Under the pieces are notes generated by a model. That model was not told the origin of the DNA. It saw nothing but the letters and a program-made list of their open reading frames with translations, and did no database searches. The position numbers and the translations under genes were made by a program. DNA of 64,000 nucleotides from Magicicada septendecula (lineage: Eukaryota; Arthropoda; Insecta; Hemiptera; Cicadidae). This document shows, in pieces, positions 20,285 through 31,789 of this stretch. The stretch is from positions 238,290,343 through 238,354,342 of the forward strand of contig CM068372.1 of assembly GCA_034769895.1 (NCBI GenBank). The letters run 5' to 3'. Every line of letters starts with the position of its first letter. Position 1 is the stretch's first letter.

Positions 20285-21110
20285 TATTATATTTACAAGT
20301 CAATTATCTGTGGGTTAATTAAGAACTATTATTTTTTTAAAGGGATACGAGATGTGGCAATACTTGAAATCCGTACAGAAACAGAATCTCTTAGCACAAA
20401 AATGTCCTCTGATACAAAACATAATTTACTTCTGACACAAAGTTTTCTTTGAGGGTACTCAAATATTTTGATATACAATTTTTCTGTAGTTACATGAATA
20501 AAAACACTCCTGTGAACCAGTATACAGAAATATCTTTAAGTACAGAAATGTACAGATAATCCAGTGAGCACAGAATAACATTTTATTACTTGATAAATCC
20601 AAGTCATAAGTAGGCAATTACTTCCAAGTGGAAACACGAGTTGCGTACTTTAGCAATTTTACACAGGTGTTTGGCGTCAACAAACAAACATACACACAAA
20701 TCAAAACCCCTTAACAGTGGAATGTTTGCAAATAGTGCTCAGAACAGCAGAGCGTTCGACAACAGGAGCGTTCACTGTACAGCTAAAATAATTAGACATG
20801 AAACGGCTGTTTGGTTGCGCTGTATCAATAAATGTTGTGCATGCGTAGCTTTGACGCGTTGTTTCGGACCATTCATTTTTGTGTTTAGATCAGCTACGTG
20901 GACTCTGTATCATACGGTTGTGAGTCATGGTTGGTCCCCTCACAACCCACTTTCAGCACGCCTTCCCTGCCAGCACTATGATCTGCGCTAACCGATTCAT
21001 GTCTCACTATTTCATCTGTAAGTTCTATACGAGGTACGCGCGATAGCAATGAGGCAGTACTATAATTTGCTATACCAGTGATCCGCAACGAGTTCCAGAT
21101 ATTTCCTAGA
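20285..21110. other. Unassigned intergenic sequence
   Basis: Open frames such as 20641-20991 have no recognisable motif and are not called as genes. Composition is slightly more GC-rich from 20740 to 21120. Confidence 0.35.
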
Positions 21111-21117
21111 CACGTGG

Positions 21118-21170
21118 ATACTGCGTATATAAGACAACTGTACAGAGCTCTACCTACAGTTATAGCGAGG
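21118..21170 (+). promoter_or_regulatory. Candidate core promoter (TATA box)
   Basis: TATATAAG near 21126 is followed about 30 bases later by an ACAGTTATAG initiator-like sequence. It may belong to a decayed LTR, since both TATA-bearing LTR families in this window have the same spacing, but no LTR ends were found around it. Confidence 0.3.
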
Positions 21171-22230
21171 TAGTGGAGTGATGCGTAAACAATTATTAGT
21201 GATAAGACAATTAGTTGGTTCTGTGTAAGTCAGTTAGCTGATATGTTCTCAGTAAGTCAGAGTACCATGCAAATCATTTCTGATCAGCATCTGATATTAG
21301 CCTACGTACATTCGTTCATTCGTTCTTACTACGAACACGCAGAAAGTTTACAGATGTAAAAGGTTGACATTAGGGTGTATTTATTCAAACAACTATTGAT
21401 CTTCACCAAAAAAACATTGCTCAACATTCAAGACGCGTTGATTCAGAAGTGATTAGAAATTTGTGTGAGCCCCAAAACGCGTTGACAGCACTGAGTATTT
21501 CTAGATATAACTACAACTCTAACCATTCATATTGATAAGCTTATTAATTAATTACTATCAATATGTGTCGGTGTACAGAATACGATTATGAATTAAAAAA
21601 TGTATTATAATATTGAGAGGACCCATAACTTACTCTGACTGTATTTAGCAGTCGTCTGAGAAGACAAGTTGGAAGAAAATTGCAGGAGGTGGCAATACTA
21701 CTCAGGGTCGAAACAAAAATAAGGAGGCAATAATTGGGAGAAGCGTGTAAATGTAAATTGTCTTATGACTGTCCGTTGCGAATAGAATTTAAATCTGAGT
21801 AGGCTGTATCTTATAGAATGCGTGACGGTTTCCTGCCCACGCTAGTATATGGGAAAGAAAGTCAAAACGTGCTTAAGAAACACAAAGCCAGACTGAAAGC
21901 AAACAAAGTGAGATGGAAGAACTAGGAGTGATTATTTAGGAATTATAAATACGACTCTCAGGAAACAGTTTCAGAAGGAATCTATTGTAGAGGTAGTTGA
22001 AGTGATATTTGCAACGGTGTGGTAATGTTGCAATGATAACATTGCAATCTGGATGGATGGACAATGAAAGAAAACTAAAATTCATTACGAAATCACGCCA
22101 GGAAGGAAAGAAGGAAGGGATAAAAAAAAGACAATACGGGAATTGGTGGCATATATTGAGAAGCTTCGCAGACTCGGGGTTGCTCGCTGATCGCTGGCCA
22201 TATATGGGGGGGGGGAGTTAAACTTGATTG
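21171..22230. other. Unassigned intergenic sequence
   Basis: No supported gene. Just downstream of the LINE remnant (on its strand) lies a G/C homopolymer around 22206-22215. No poly(A) tail of the LINE was found. Confidence 0.35.
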
Positions 22231-22238
22231 GTGAATCA

Positions 22239-23770
22239 TCACTCCACCGGGACTAAGAAACTGGCTCTCTTCCAACAATCAGCTCGCCATGGAAGATGTT
22301 TGCCGAGTCTCGCGATCAAGGGATTGGCGGTAACACGAGCTATCTGAGCAAAGAAGCTACGCGCCAAGCGTCTCCGAGTGACATACAATGAGACAACACC
22401 TACTGCTCTTCGAAGTGCACGTGAAGAGAACAGGCGTAAGAGTTTAGTAGCTAACTTCAGTATTCGGTCGAGAACGCTGTGGAGCGACTTTCTATTACAC
22501 GCAGCCATGTATCCCCATTCGGGACAGGCGTATGTACGGTACGTTATCGGAGACAAAATATTTGTGCTGACTGCAAGCTTAATAAGCCGAAGAAACATCG
22601 AGGACTCGATAGTACGGGCCATAGTCTATGGAGTTGCGCCGAAGCGCTTTGTCGGATGGTCAGTGCCAGGTGAGTCACGAGTCGATGTGAAGCGAGGACT
22701 ATTGGTGCACGGCGATTCAACGGAACCTAGTTAAAACGGACGGGGTCGCTTTCGTCGGCAACTCTTCACTCAACGTATGCATCGAGTTGACGGTGGAGCT
22801 TGACAGCCGCAAAATTTTGCGTCTTGTCGTCGGAAAAAGCTGTCGTGTCATTCAAAAAAAGAGGCAGCCTCATTCCAGACATAGGAGATGTCTTTGACAA
22901 ACACCAAGAACAGGAGAGGCCCAAGGAGGCTGGCCTGAGGGACACCGACGGTAACACGCCTCTCCGAAGAGACAACGTGTGGTCTACGTAGCTCACACGG
23001 AAGCTACGGTTTCGCAGAAAGCTAGTGGTCAATCCAACGTAGCAGTCTGGGAGTAGGATTTCGTGAGTTTATACAGGACACTCTAGAGCCACACGCGAAC
23101 AAAAGCTTTTTCCAAGACCAGCAAGAATGCGGTCGTCTGTTTAGCCTGGCAGCCAGCCTCGGTTATGCTCTCGACCAGTCTCATCATTAGTGAAGGTGTG
23201 CGATTCAAGAAAGCTGAACTGTTTGGTGATCAGCACATCCAGACTTTCTAGATGGTTTCGTATGCAACACTGTACGAGTAGGTCAAAAGGCATTTGACGT
23301 CGAGGACAGGAGGCTGATGGGTCGGAGGTTCTCCGCGTGAGAAGAGTTCTTTCCCGACTTCGGAATCATGATCAAGTTCCCCGGCTTCCATTTCGCAAGA
23401 GAGAAATTTGACCTGAAATAGGAGTTAAACATTTGAAGCAGGAACAGAGTTAGTATTTCCAGAAGGTGCTGGAATTTGGTTTTTAAAACACTGTCCGTTC
23501 TAGATGCCTTTCGAGTCTTGCGTTGTACGATCCGCTCAGTGACCTCTTCCCACGAGACGGGTTAAGGTTTGGCTACGATTGGAAGCGATAGAAAGCGCTC
23601 CATCTTCAACGTGGATGTGGTCAGCTAAGGCCTGGTTCTGGGTAGGTTGGGAGCGAAATGCCGTTCGAAATGGTTAGCCAAGAACTTGGCCGTTTCCTCC
23701 GGGCGGTAGAGGGGTTGACCACCGGTTCCTTCCAGTGTGGGGACCAAACTGGCCGACTATTCGGACGTGG
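22239..23770 (-). pseudogene. Non-LTR retrotransposon (Jockey/CR1-like LINE) reverse transcriptase remnant
   Basis: Reading the minus strand across several frames gives an ordered reverse transcriptase: a pre-RT segment (LYRPEETAKFLANHFERHF, near 23690), MIPKSGKN and LRPISLLSS (about 23340), a finger region with RLVESITEAG, FLRNRSFRVSY (about 23020), VPQASLLGPLLF (about 22920), a degraded catalytic region NDTTAFSDD (22840) where F/YADD is expected, and a C-terminal domain CPEWGYMAACNRKSLHSV with NPLIARLGKHLP (22540-22280). The order fits Jockey- or CR1-like LINEs. Multiple stops and frameshifts, plus loss of the endonuclease, make it dead. Its 5' end joins the inverted repeat at 23773-23883. 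Confidence 0.85.
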
Positions 23771-23772
23771 TT

Positions 23773-23883
23773 GGTTATTGTTATTAGTGCTAAACGTTTC
23801 GGCGGATACCCCGGTAGCCATCTTCAGTAGCCAAGACTTGACACGCGCGAAACAGCCGAAACGTTTAACACGAACAACAACAA
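23773..23883. repeat. Inverted repeat with PLE-tail ends
   Basis: Arms 23773-23803 and 23853-23883 are about 30 bp each: CTAAACGTTTCGGC on one side and its complement GCCGAAACGTTTAA on the other, with further similar GTTATTG-type sequence outward. The roughly 50-base centre holds the rest of a hammerhead-like fold. Tail-to-tail PLE 3' ends would give this arrangement, as at 54.65-54.88 kb. Confidence 0.65.
23789..23831 (-). ncRNA. Hammerhead-like fold
   Basis: Minus strand: stem I GCTA, core CTGAAGA (23821-23827), bulged T, stem II GGC/GCC, GAAACGTT (23793-23800), stem I return TAGC. Stem I is a perfect 4-bp pairing, and the core fits C-T-G-A-N-G-A plus GAAA. Stem III would be ACGT with no loop, which can form only weakly in cis or between two copies. 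Family assignment to PLEs is by similarity to 54.7 kb. Confidence 0.55.
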
Positions 23884-24027
23884 ACTAGTATGGCTAAACC
23901 TTTTAATACTAACGACATGTACCGCGCTAAACTTCTTACATTTTAATCAATGTATACTGTTCACAGAGCGTCGAAAAATTATAGTTGAACGCCATTTGTG
24001 GCTTTTGAAATTAATAAAACGCCATTT

Positions 24028-24225
24028 GAAGTGACTTTACTTCAAAACGTTATTTATTTTACAATGTTATCTCTGTTAATACAATATTTTGTTTACAATA
24101 AAGATAAGAAAAATGATTTATTTTAATTAAGGAAATAAAAAAACTCGTTTTGTTTGCTAGTCTAGCCTATTCATTTCTAAAAGAGGCCTGGCGGCTACAC
24201 TTGTCTGGTACATTATGAGATCTGC
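24028..24225. repeat. Direct repeat copy A (~190 bp)
   Basis: Shares GAAGTGACTTTACTTC through GAGATCTGCA with 24848-25032, mostly identical except for a replaced stretch before GGCGGCTACACTTG. The two copies flank a PLE tail. Confidence 0.85.
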
Positions 24226-24329
24226 ATTTTTTGTTATGCCAGCCACTTTGACAGAAATTAAATTAACTGTTCTTTTCACAGGCCGTTTGATCAAAGTAAA
24301 ATCGACACTTACGTGGTCTCTGGTGTCAG

Positions 24330-24815
24330 AAACTAAAACTACAAGTATGTGAATGAATATCTGTTGCGCCCGCTCACGTCTGTGACGTACGTATTGCCTT
24401 TGTGAGTGCGCACGTGTGCATGTGTGTGTATCTATATGTGTTTTTCACTCCTACAGTAATTTTAATTTGTTCTATTGTAGCATGTATGTTGGAGTGGTTG
24501 ACCAAACGTAAATAGGTGCGCGCCTACTGGCGCGTATACAGTGGAAATGCTGGTGGATTTTTAACCGATGACGACCTCCTATGAGGGATATTTTATGATC
24601 TGATGATGAAGCATACGCTTTGCAACGAGTCATCAATATTAAAAAAAAGTCGCAAGCTGGACTGAAAAAGGTTAGTTTGTTTATTTTCTATTGTTTCGTG
24701 TGTAATGTATATTGTTACAAATCATTTTCTATATAAGTAACTCGACGTTTGTTGCAGTAATTATATAAATTTGTGATGTTATTCAATTTGTTTCTTCTGC
24801 AAGTTTGTATAGGCC
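24330..24815 (+). mobile_element. PLE 3' untranslated fragment
   Basis: TTTTAACCGATGACGACCTC, followed downstream by a hammerhead-like core and AAGTCGCAAGCTGGA, parallels the PLE at 14.9-15.0 kb (TTTAACTAGTTGACGACCCC, then AAGTCACAAGACGGA). No coding part of a PLE is attached, so this is a 3' fragment. A GT-rich stretch lies at 24400-24450. Confidence 0.6.
24596..24635 (+). ncRNA. Hammerhead-like fold with one core mutation
   Basis: Stem I TGAT/ATCA, core CTGATGA (24600-24606), stem II GAAGC/GCTTT with loop ATAC, then GCAA where GAAA is required (24622-24625), stem III AC/GT with a two-base loop, and triplet GTC ending at 24631. The stem I bases differ from those at 14963 but still pair. The A-to-C change in the core should reduce or abolish cleavage. 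Confidence 0.6.
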
Positions 24816-25098
24816 TATTCTTTTTAACACCTGACGCACGTTTCACTGAAGTGACTTTACTTCAAAACGTTATTTATTTTACAATGTTATCTCTGTTAAT
24901 ACAATATTTTGTTTACAATAAAGATTAGAAAAATGATTTATTTTAATTAAGGAAATAAAAAAACTCGTTTTGTTTCCTCGCACCAATGGTCTCCAGGCGG
25001 CTACACTTGTCTGGTACAGTATGAGATCTGCAAAAAAAAAAAAAAAAACTAATTATAAGTTGCAGAAGAAACAAATTGAATAAATAACACACAAATTT
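24768..25098. repeat. Inverted repeat pair enclosing direct repeat copy B
   Basis: 24768-24802 (ATTCAATTTGTTTCTTCTGC and neighbours) is the reverse complement of 25060-25098 (GCAGAAGAAACAAATTGAAT and neighbours) with small indels. Copy B and its A17 tract sit between the arms. Confidence 0.75.
24848..25032 (+). repeat. Direct repeat copy B ending in A17
   Basis: Second copy of the 24028-24225 repeat. It ends GAGATCTGCA and continues straight into 17 A residues (25032-25048), which copy A lacks. A poly(A) end suggests this copy was retroposed. Confidence 0.75.
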
Positions 25099-25115
25099 AT
25101 TGTTACAAATATATA

Positions 25116-25374
25116 TTGTTTTCTAGTAGACTAATATGATTCCTTGTAAACCGTTATATGCTTTCAAAACTTTAGAGCTTCTTGTTCTGATCATAAATTT
25201 GGATCGATACAGTAGAATATGGTGATGTAGCGGACATCAGGCCTATTCAAGACAAACAAATAACGGTAATTTCTTCTGGGAATTGGCAAACGGTCAATGG
25301 AAAATTTTGTGAACCAGGATACAATATGATTGTAATTCTCTCCATAATACACTCCTCCCAATACAAAGGGACGT
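25116..25374. other. Unassigned sequence
   Basis: No recognisable feature between the inverted repeat and the GA-rich tract. Confidence 0.35.
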
Positions 25375-25440
25375 AAGAGAGTGAGAGAGAGGGAGAGAGA
25401 CAGACAGACAGAGGGAGAGGAAGAGAGCAAGAGAGACGGT
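25375..25440. repeat. GA-rich microsatellite
   Basis: Imperfect GAGA/GACA repeat, purine-rich on the plus strand. Open frames through it (poly Leu/Ser on the minus strand) are compositional artefacts. Confidence 0.85.
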
Positions 25441-25739
25441 GCCAGGGTGAGGCCATGGTAATCAATTACTGTGATTGGCAATTTTCTTAATTGAAGTTCG
25501 ATTTTTCCTTGAAATTCGCTTTAAATTCTTATAATAAAAGCATTTAGGGTCAGCAACTGCGCCAAATGTGTGTACTTTAGATTACCTCACTGAATTTATA
25601 GCTATATATATTAGGTAACCTATGTTCAGCACATTTCGAATGCGTCTGATAATTTGGACAATGCTAAATATAGCTTGTTTGATCAATATTATTTTGTCAA
25701 AGTATATTTTACACAATGACAATACTGTTTTCGGTTCAA

Positions 25740-26300
25740 CATAGGTCTTTTTATTACTTTAACACCAAACGTTTCGTCCATACTACGATGACGCATCCTC
25801 ATTGGCTCGACTAAGACAGTCTTTAGCCACCCCTATTTTACAGTAAGCCCTGTCGTATTTTTACAAACTCGTAGTTTAAACAAAGTAACTACGGGGAGTC
25901 CAGTAACCCCAAAAAGTTACAACGAATTATTATTTTAGAAATTAAAACATAAGACACAAAAGAAATGTTTAATGACAATAACATTTTACCATTTTACAAC
26001 TCATATATTGTATTTTATTTATTACGATAATCCAGACACGTTATTTAAAAAAGGTTTCCAGACTCCTGGCAACTTGTAGCTATTGTCTAGGTTAAATTTG
26101 TCCTTATCTTTGTAAATTTCTATCGCCTCTCCTATCAGCCACGGAAAACACTGTACGAGGAATGGCGCGAACGAGGGACTCTGCTGCATCCATAGCTTTA
26201 GTTTACTAGGCTACAATCGATCACTCCTACAGCGTGATAATCATGGCTGTATTCCCTAATCGTATTAGCCCTCATTTCCAATGTTTTGGAAACATAGCGT
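25740..26300 (-). mobile_element. Second PLE 3' end (C-terminal coding remnant plus hammerhead-like UTR)
   Basis: On the minus strand 26170-26035 reads LIGEAIEIYKDKDKFNLDNS and then YKLPGVWKPF, which matches the end of PLE GIY-YIG domains (catalytic Glu region, then the terminal W-P-F/I). Upstream sequence to about 26290 is degraded (HDYHAVGVIDCS). Downstream comes a 3' untranslated region and a hammerhead-like core. The rest of the element is missing. Confidence 0.6.
25764..25806 (-). ncRNA. Hammerhead-like fold, degenerate core
   Basis: Minus strand: stem I GCCA/TGGT (one G-T pair), core ATGAGGA where CTGANGA is expected (one mismatch), GAAACGTT at 25775-25768. Stem II pairs poorly (GTC/GAC offset). 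It lies downstream of PLE C-terminal coding sequence on the same strand, the expected place, so it is probably a decayed ribozyme. Confidence 0.45.
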
Positions 26301-29300
26301 TTGACCTCTTATTGTGGGAGCAATGCGAACGATTGGAGAGAAGAGGGTGGTAAAATTGTGGAATGATCGTGGCGCAGAAATCAGCTGTTAAGTGCTTTTA
26401 TTTGGTACCTACAAAGTCCGGAGACTTTAAACAGATATTGCAGTCCAGGAAGGAACTTTTGAGGTCAGCCTTAACCAGACGGAGTCATGATCTGATTAAA
26501 TAGACCTAAAATGGTACTTAGCAAAAGCAGACCATGAAAATATCTGGGAGCAGAGAAGTAAGTGTTGCTGACTCCAAATCTAACAATTATCGAAATATTT
26601 TTTTCGTCCCAACGACCCCATATTTGTTGCCTGTGTACGTTATTTATGTAACCACGAAATCTGAACGCAGGTGGTTACCAGACATTTCTAAACAGAATCT
26701 TCTCAGTTCGATGCTAGTCAATTCCTGTTAACCACTTGGCGGACAAAATACATTTTCAAAGATATTTATAATTGATTACGAAATCGATAGTTCTTTGGTT
26801 TTTGTCAAGGCACTGTTGATCGTCTTCACGCTTTCATGAATACCGTTATTGGCGGTTGCTACCTTGAGTTGTGAGTCAACACATTTAAACTTTCAACATA
26901 TTTTGTAACATCTTATAGAAATCTAATAAATTATTCTATAATTGCCGTCTAAAAAATTATTTTTAAATAGTAAACATTATACAGTATTTTACCGATAAGT
27001 GTGCAAAATGTATAAACACATTTCAGCTCCGTGCTCATAAATCTCGAAGCCAAATCCTTGGTCACAAGGGAACTCGGAAAGCTGTTCATCGCTTCATGAT
27101 GAAATATTAAGAAATATTCTCGTGGTTTTGTTTCAAAAAATATGTATCGTTATTTATTATATAAGACTGTAATTAATGAAAACTGTTTTGATTTGTTGAA
27201 TCTTGTCAGTCTATAAGGAAATTTTTTATCTCTGGAAATCTCTACAACCTTACTATTATATAAAGCTCGCACGAAATAAAATTTTAAAATGCGATGAGAC
27301 CATCGCACAGTATATAAGGTTATTATGTTATCTCCATAAATTAAGAGGTTTTTTTTTACAAGATGAACCGAATGGCCAACTTTTATGAATTTAAATCTGA
27401 AGCTAGACAGAAACAAAATAAGCGGCGCATGATTTTAATGGTGTTAAATGTACGCTGCCATTATCGAGAACAGTTTGACGATTTTTTTAGCGAAATTATT
27501 TCCTTAGTCCTCGAAACTATCCCATGTTATCCGGTAATACGGTAGACTTACACGACACAAAAGCCGTCAATTAGCTTTAAAAGCCAACTAAAACATACGT
27601 TAAGCACAACTTGATTTAAATTTCAAAGTGATCCCCAAATTTAAATAACTCCTGGTATTCACAATCAAATACTAAACAACCGTGTGGCAATCGTGTTTGG
27701 TGTCGCGCGTTCGCGTCCTAATCAATTTCCGCTCGGGATCTGAACAAATTTGCATTTCTGACATTAATTTTAACGTTTTCTTTTAACACCTAAAGTTGAC
27801 AAAACATGGAGAATTCAGAAGGCAACTACAGATTACCCGACAGTAACTGGGTTTAAAACTATTCTCCATGCTATCTTTAATAGTGTCAAATTGTCAGAAA
27901 ACAACGTAGCCTAATTACTGTGTTGCAAGCAGGGCGGAGTCTTGACTCGTAACGTGTTCCGTGGATTGACTTGCCGTCTAATTTGTGTGCTTTATAAGTT
28001 AGTATGGTACGATAATTCAACAATCGATTTAAGAATCGACAGTCAACGACGGTCAGTGTTCTACACCATAAACGATGTACAGTCTAATGGATCGTAGATC
28101 GTTCAATACACATCAAAGGGTAGTTGCAGAGAGACCGTCTGAAACTGGCTTGTTCTTTGTTTAAAAAAATCAGGTTTAAAAAGTCAGGTTTTTTATGAAT
28201 TATATTTTATTTTGCAAATTATATAACCGTATCACGAGATGTCAATAATCAGAAGGATTAAATTAAAAAAGGTGCTAGAACAGCATAGTAACTTCAACAA
28301 TTAAGAAAAAAAAAATTCATGAATCAGTATCTGCGTTATCCAAGTACATAGGCCAAGGGAAACTGCGGCGAGGCTGGAGTTTCAAAAGCACCGCGGAATT
28401 TAGATATATGAAACACGTAAGAAAACCAACTTCAGTAAAAAATATATAAAGCTTGAGAGAAGAAACAAAAAAAAATTGCGTAATCAAGACTGATGTGAGT
28501 ACAAAATAAAAACTGTAAACTCGGAACTGACACAAACTACATCTAATAGGAAATTATGCAGAAGCAAAAAATTGCTTCACAAAAAAATGTAAAACTCCCA
28601 TTTTTGTATAAATCATTATCGCACTCATTATAAAATTTTATTTTGAAAAAGGTGTTATTAATATTATCTCCAAAGGAAATACTACAAAAGTTTTCGCTGG
28701 GATCCACTAATTAATCTTTTCCATACATTGCGACATACAGTATTTCAGTAATGTAATATGGATGCGAAATACACACAGTTATGCTTAGTGGTAGGATTCC
28801 ACAGCGGAGTATCAGTTTTCAACATTCCAGTTGCCAGCCTGTGTGTTTGTTGTCTTCTTCTGACGTCACATAATTTTTGCAGTGTACTGCAATTTCTGTA
28901 CCGTAAGACGAAGCACTTTATGCCACCTAAAAAGTCATTATCGGGCGTCGTTTTACTTCTGTAACTGTTAACTGTCATTACTTAGCAAATTTATTCATTA
29001 CGCTTATGTTATCTTAATATCACAATCCATAGTGTAACAGATACCTCTGTCTACAGAGACAGATGATTGTTGCTACAACTGCTGCTGTTTGCACTATTTA
29101 AATTTATTGAATACCAAATGTTTACTTAAAATGGAATCAAATCTCAGAGTGAAATTTAGTTCTTTCTCTTTACTGTTAAGCAGTTTGGTTGGAAAACTAT
29201 AGACAATTAGAGAATACATAAATTTTTGGGAGGTAACTAAACTAGATTCGACCAGAGTCAATTTTGTTCTTTTTTTAGGACACTTGTGAAATTATTCTGT

Positions 29301-30785
29301 TTCTAAACTTACACATGAACTTCACATATTAAATTAATATTTTGGTTGGTATAATCTGCAAATAAGAGTATATTAATCAGAAAATTCGGCAAGTAACTGA
29401 ATACCTTTCAACGAATATTGAAAATAGCAATGAATATAAATTGCATTTAGTCAATGCTGTCTTATTAATTTTATTTTCAGGTCTAATTTTAAGAGATTCT
29501 GTGATCCGTCATTAATCCTTAGTTCCTGGACACTTTGCAAAGTTCACTTCAAGTGAGGAAGAGTGTACACAATACAAGCAGATGTCTGTACCAAAATTAA
29601 ATTATGCAAATATTAAATTTACATCCAGAAATGTATTACTCACGACAATCGCCATTCTATCGTTATTCACTATTCTGTCCGCACGATCTAGTTGTTAGCG
29701 TACAAATTTTTATTTAGTTAAATACATTGTTTATCAAAAATTTGAAATAAAATTTCATAAATTTTTTATTAATTCAAAATCGTAAAACTCTGTGTACTGT
29801 TCACCTGCGTACATACATTATTCAGCATAAATTTGTTCAAGACTATAGAGATCGCAAGCTGAAAATTATAATAGGTATTGAACAAACTTTTAAGTATGAA
29901 TGAACATTAAGTTCTTACTATAATTTTGAGAACAGAGGGCTTCTTTGTTTATCGTTTCAGACACTGTTATCACCATGAGTGTACACTGCATAATATATAT
30001 TTGAAATTCACATAACCGCTCTAGGACATTTTTCACGACGCCATAATGCTTGACGATAACGAAGTAACTTTCTTACGTACTCTTCATTCTCAGAAAAATC
30101 ATCGGATTATTCTGTTCACTGATAACTAAAAAATGAGGATTACGACAGAGTAACCCTTCTATCTTTCCTGACTCTCGAGAGTATGTATACACGCACGTAT
30201 ACTTTCTTTTCATGTACAGACCAAAGTTTTACTGGAAGCCTAATTAACTCCAATTTATTAACTCCAATTTTTTATTTCAAGTATCTCTGTTGAAGTCCAT
30301 TTGTCTGCAACAATTTGTTTATATTTATCAACTGCTGTGCTTTATGACCGTGAACTTAAAGGTTTTAGTATTTATATCATTCGAGGTCGCTTAATTAGCC
30401 AACCAAATAGTTACACTGATCTGTAAAATTATTATCACCAATAACATGATAATTATAATCGTTACAAAATATTTCTTTCAATTAATTCACAAGAGGAAAA
30501 CAAACAACACGTTTATTTTAGACGTTACAAGAATACTTACAATTAAAAAAATGATAGCACTCACAAAATATAATGTAAAAAGTACATTATATTTTTATGT
30601 AATCAACAACAAATTCTAGGAAAAGATAACACAAAATATTAAACTCGACAGTTACATACAAAACTTTGCAAAACGTATCAAACAATAGTATCTGTGACGT
30701 TTTGGTTACTAATTATTTAAAAACATTCGAAACCCGTAGCAATTAAAAGCACATCTCTTATATATAGGGCCTACATACTGCTGCA
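26301..30785. other. 4.5 kb without supported features
   Basis: AT-rich DNA with only short, motif-free open frames. Items seen: an inverted repeat CATGGAGAAT/ATTCTCCATG spanning about 27806-27872, and a full cyclic-AMP-response-type palindrome TGACGTCA near 28861. Neither is tied to a gene. It could be intron, intergenic DNA or old transposon debris. Confidence 0.4.
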
Positions 30786-31750
30786 GAGTTGGGTTTCCTG
30801 CATGGTGACTTGGGTAAATTACGAGGTGAGCTTAATAACCAAATTACTAGAATATCTTACGTAGAAGAGGATGTAGCAACTATGAAAGAGTTCCAAACAT
30901 GAAGAACAAATAAAACTTGAAGTTGAGCAGTTCAAGAAGATATAACTACAACAAATTTCTGAACAGACTGTACCAATGATAAAGAGAGAAAAGAAAATAG
31001 AAAAAGTCACATTGCCTGCAGTTGGGGCAGTTCATGTCAAGGCTCCAACTTTTCACGGAAGCACTCACTGGGCGACGTAGCTGCGGTAATTTGAAGCCGC
31101 TGCATGCGAAAATAATTGGACAGAGAAAGAGAAGGCAGTTTCACTCGTTCTCGTTTTCAAAGGACCTGCCGCGGAGCTACTGCAGAAAGTGCCACCTGAT
31201 AGCCAGAACACCTATGCCGAATTGATAAAAGCTCTTGAATTACGGTATGGTGATAAACATTTACGCGATGTTTACTACGTTCAGTTGAGAACAAGATGAC
31301 AACGTTCCGGGGAGAGTCTTCAAGAGTTTGAAGCAAGTATCGACAGACTGCCTATCCTGAAATACCAGAAGATTCCGAACGAGGTTTTGCAATGCAGACA
31401 TTTATTATTGGCTTCGGAGATTGTGAATTTCAGCAAGTGTTACAAATGGCAAGACACCGAAATAGCTCAGAAGCTCTTGTTCACTTCCTCGAGTTTGAAG
31501 CTGCCAAGTCAGCGTTCCACTACATTAATGGGTTTATGTCACCACACTGTAGTCAGAAGATACTAGTATCACATTGCCGTTACAATGGATGCAGAAAAAC
31601 AATGTTGCCGGACAAACAATTCAGAAGTTCAAGATCGCTACTACGATTTCAACGATGCGAAAAAGACAGAAGACCGAAGTGTAACAACTGTGAGAACGTG
31701 TCACCTACAGGTAGACTTTTAGGAGAAGAAAATACCGAAAGAAGAGAGTG
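30786..31750 (+). pseudogene. Gag remnant
   Basis: Pieces in different frames match Gag at 44.85-45.9 kb: the peptide MARHRNSSEALVHFLEFEAA (31449 on), ALELRYGDKHLRDVYYVQLR (31229 on, frame-shifted from the previous piece) and a zinc-knuckle-like CNNC near 31681 whose His half is out of frame. Structural protein in origin; no longer coding. Confidence 0.8.
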
Positions 31751-31789
31751 ATCGCACCAATTGGAGAAATACAGCTGCAGAACAGTACA

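Noticed and set aside
28855-28875. TGACGTCA palindrome as a regulatory element
   Set aside because: No transcription start or gene nearby; the same palindrome inside LTRs (38810, 41943) shows it is not gene-specific evidence.
28919-28963. Short frame starting MPPKKSLSG, reminiscent of some transposase N-termini
   Set aside because: Only about 14 codons long, with no further similarity on either side.
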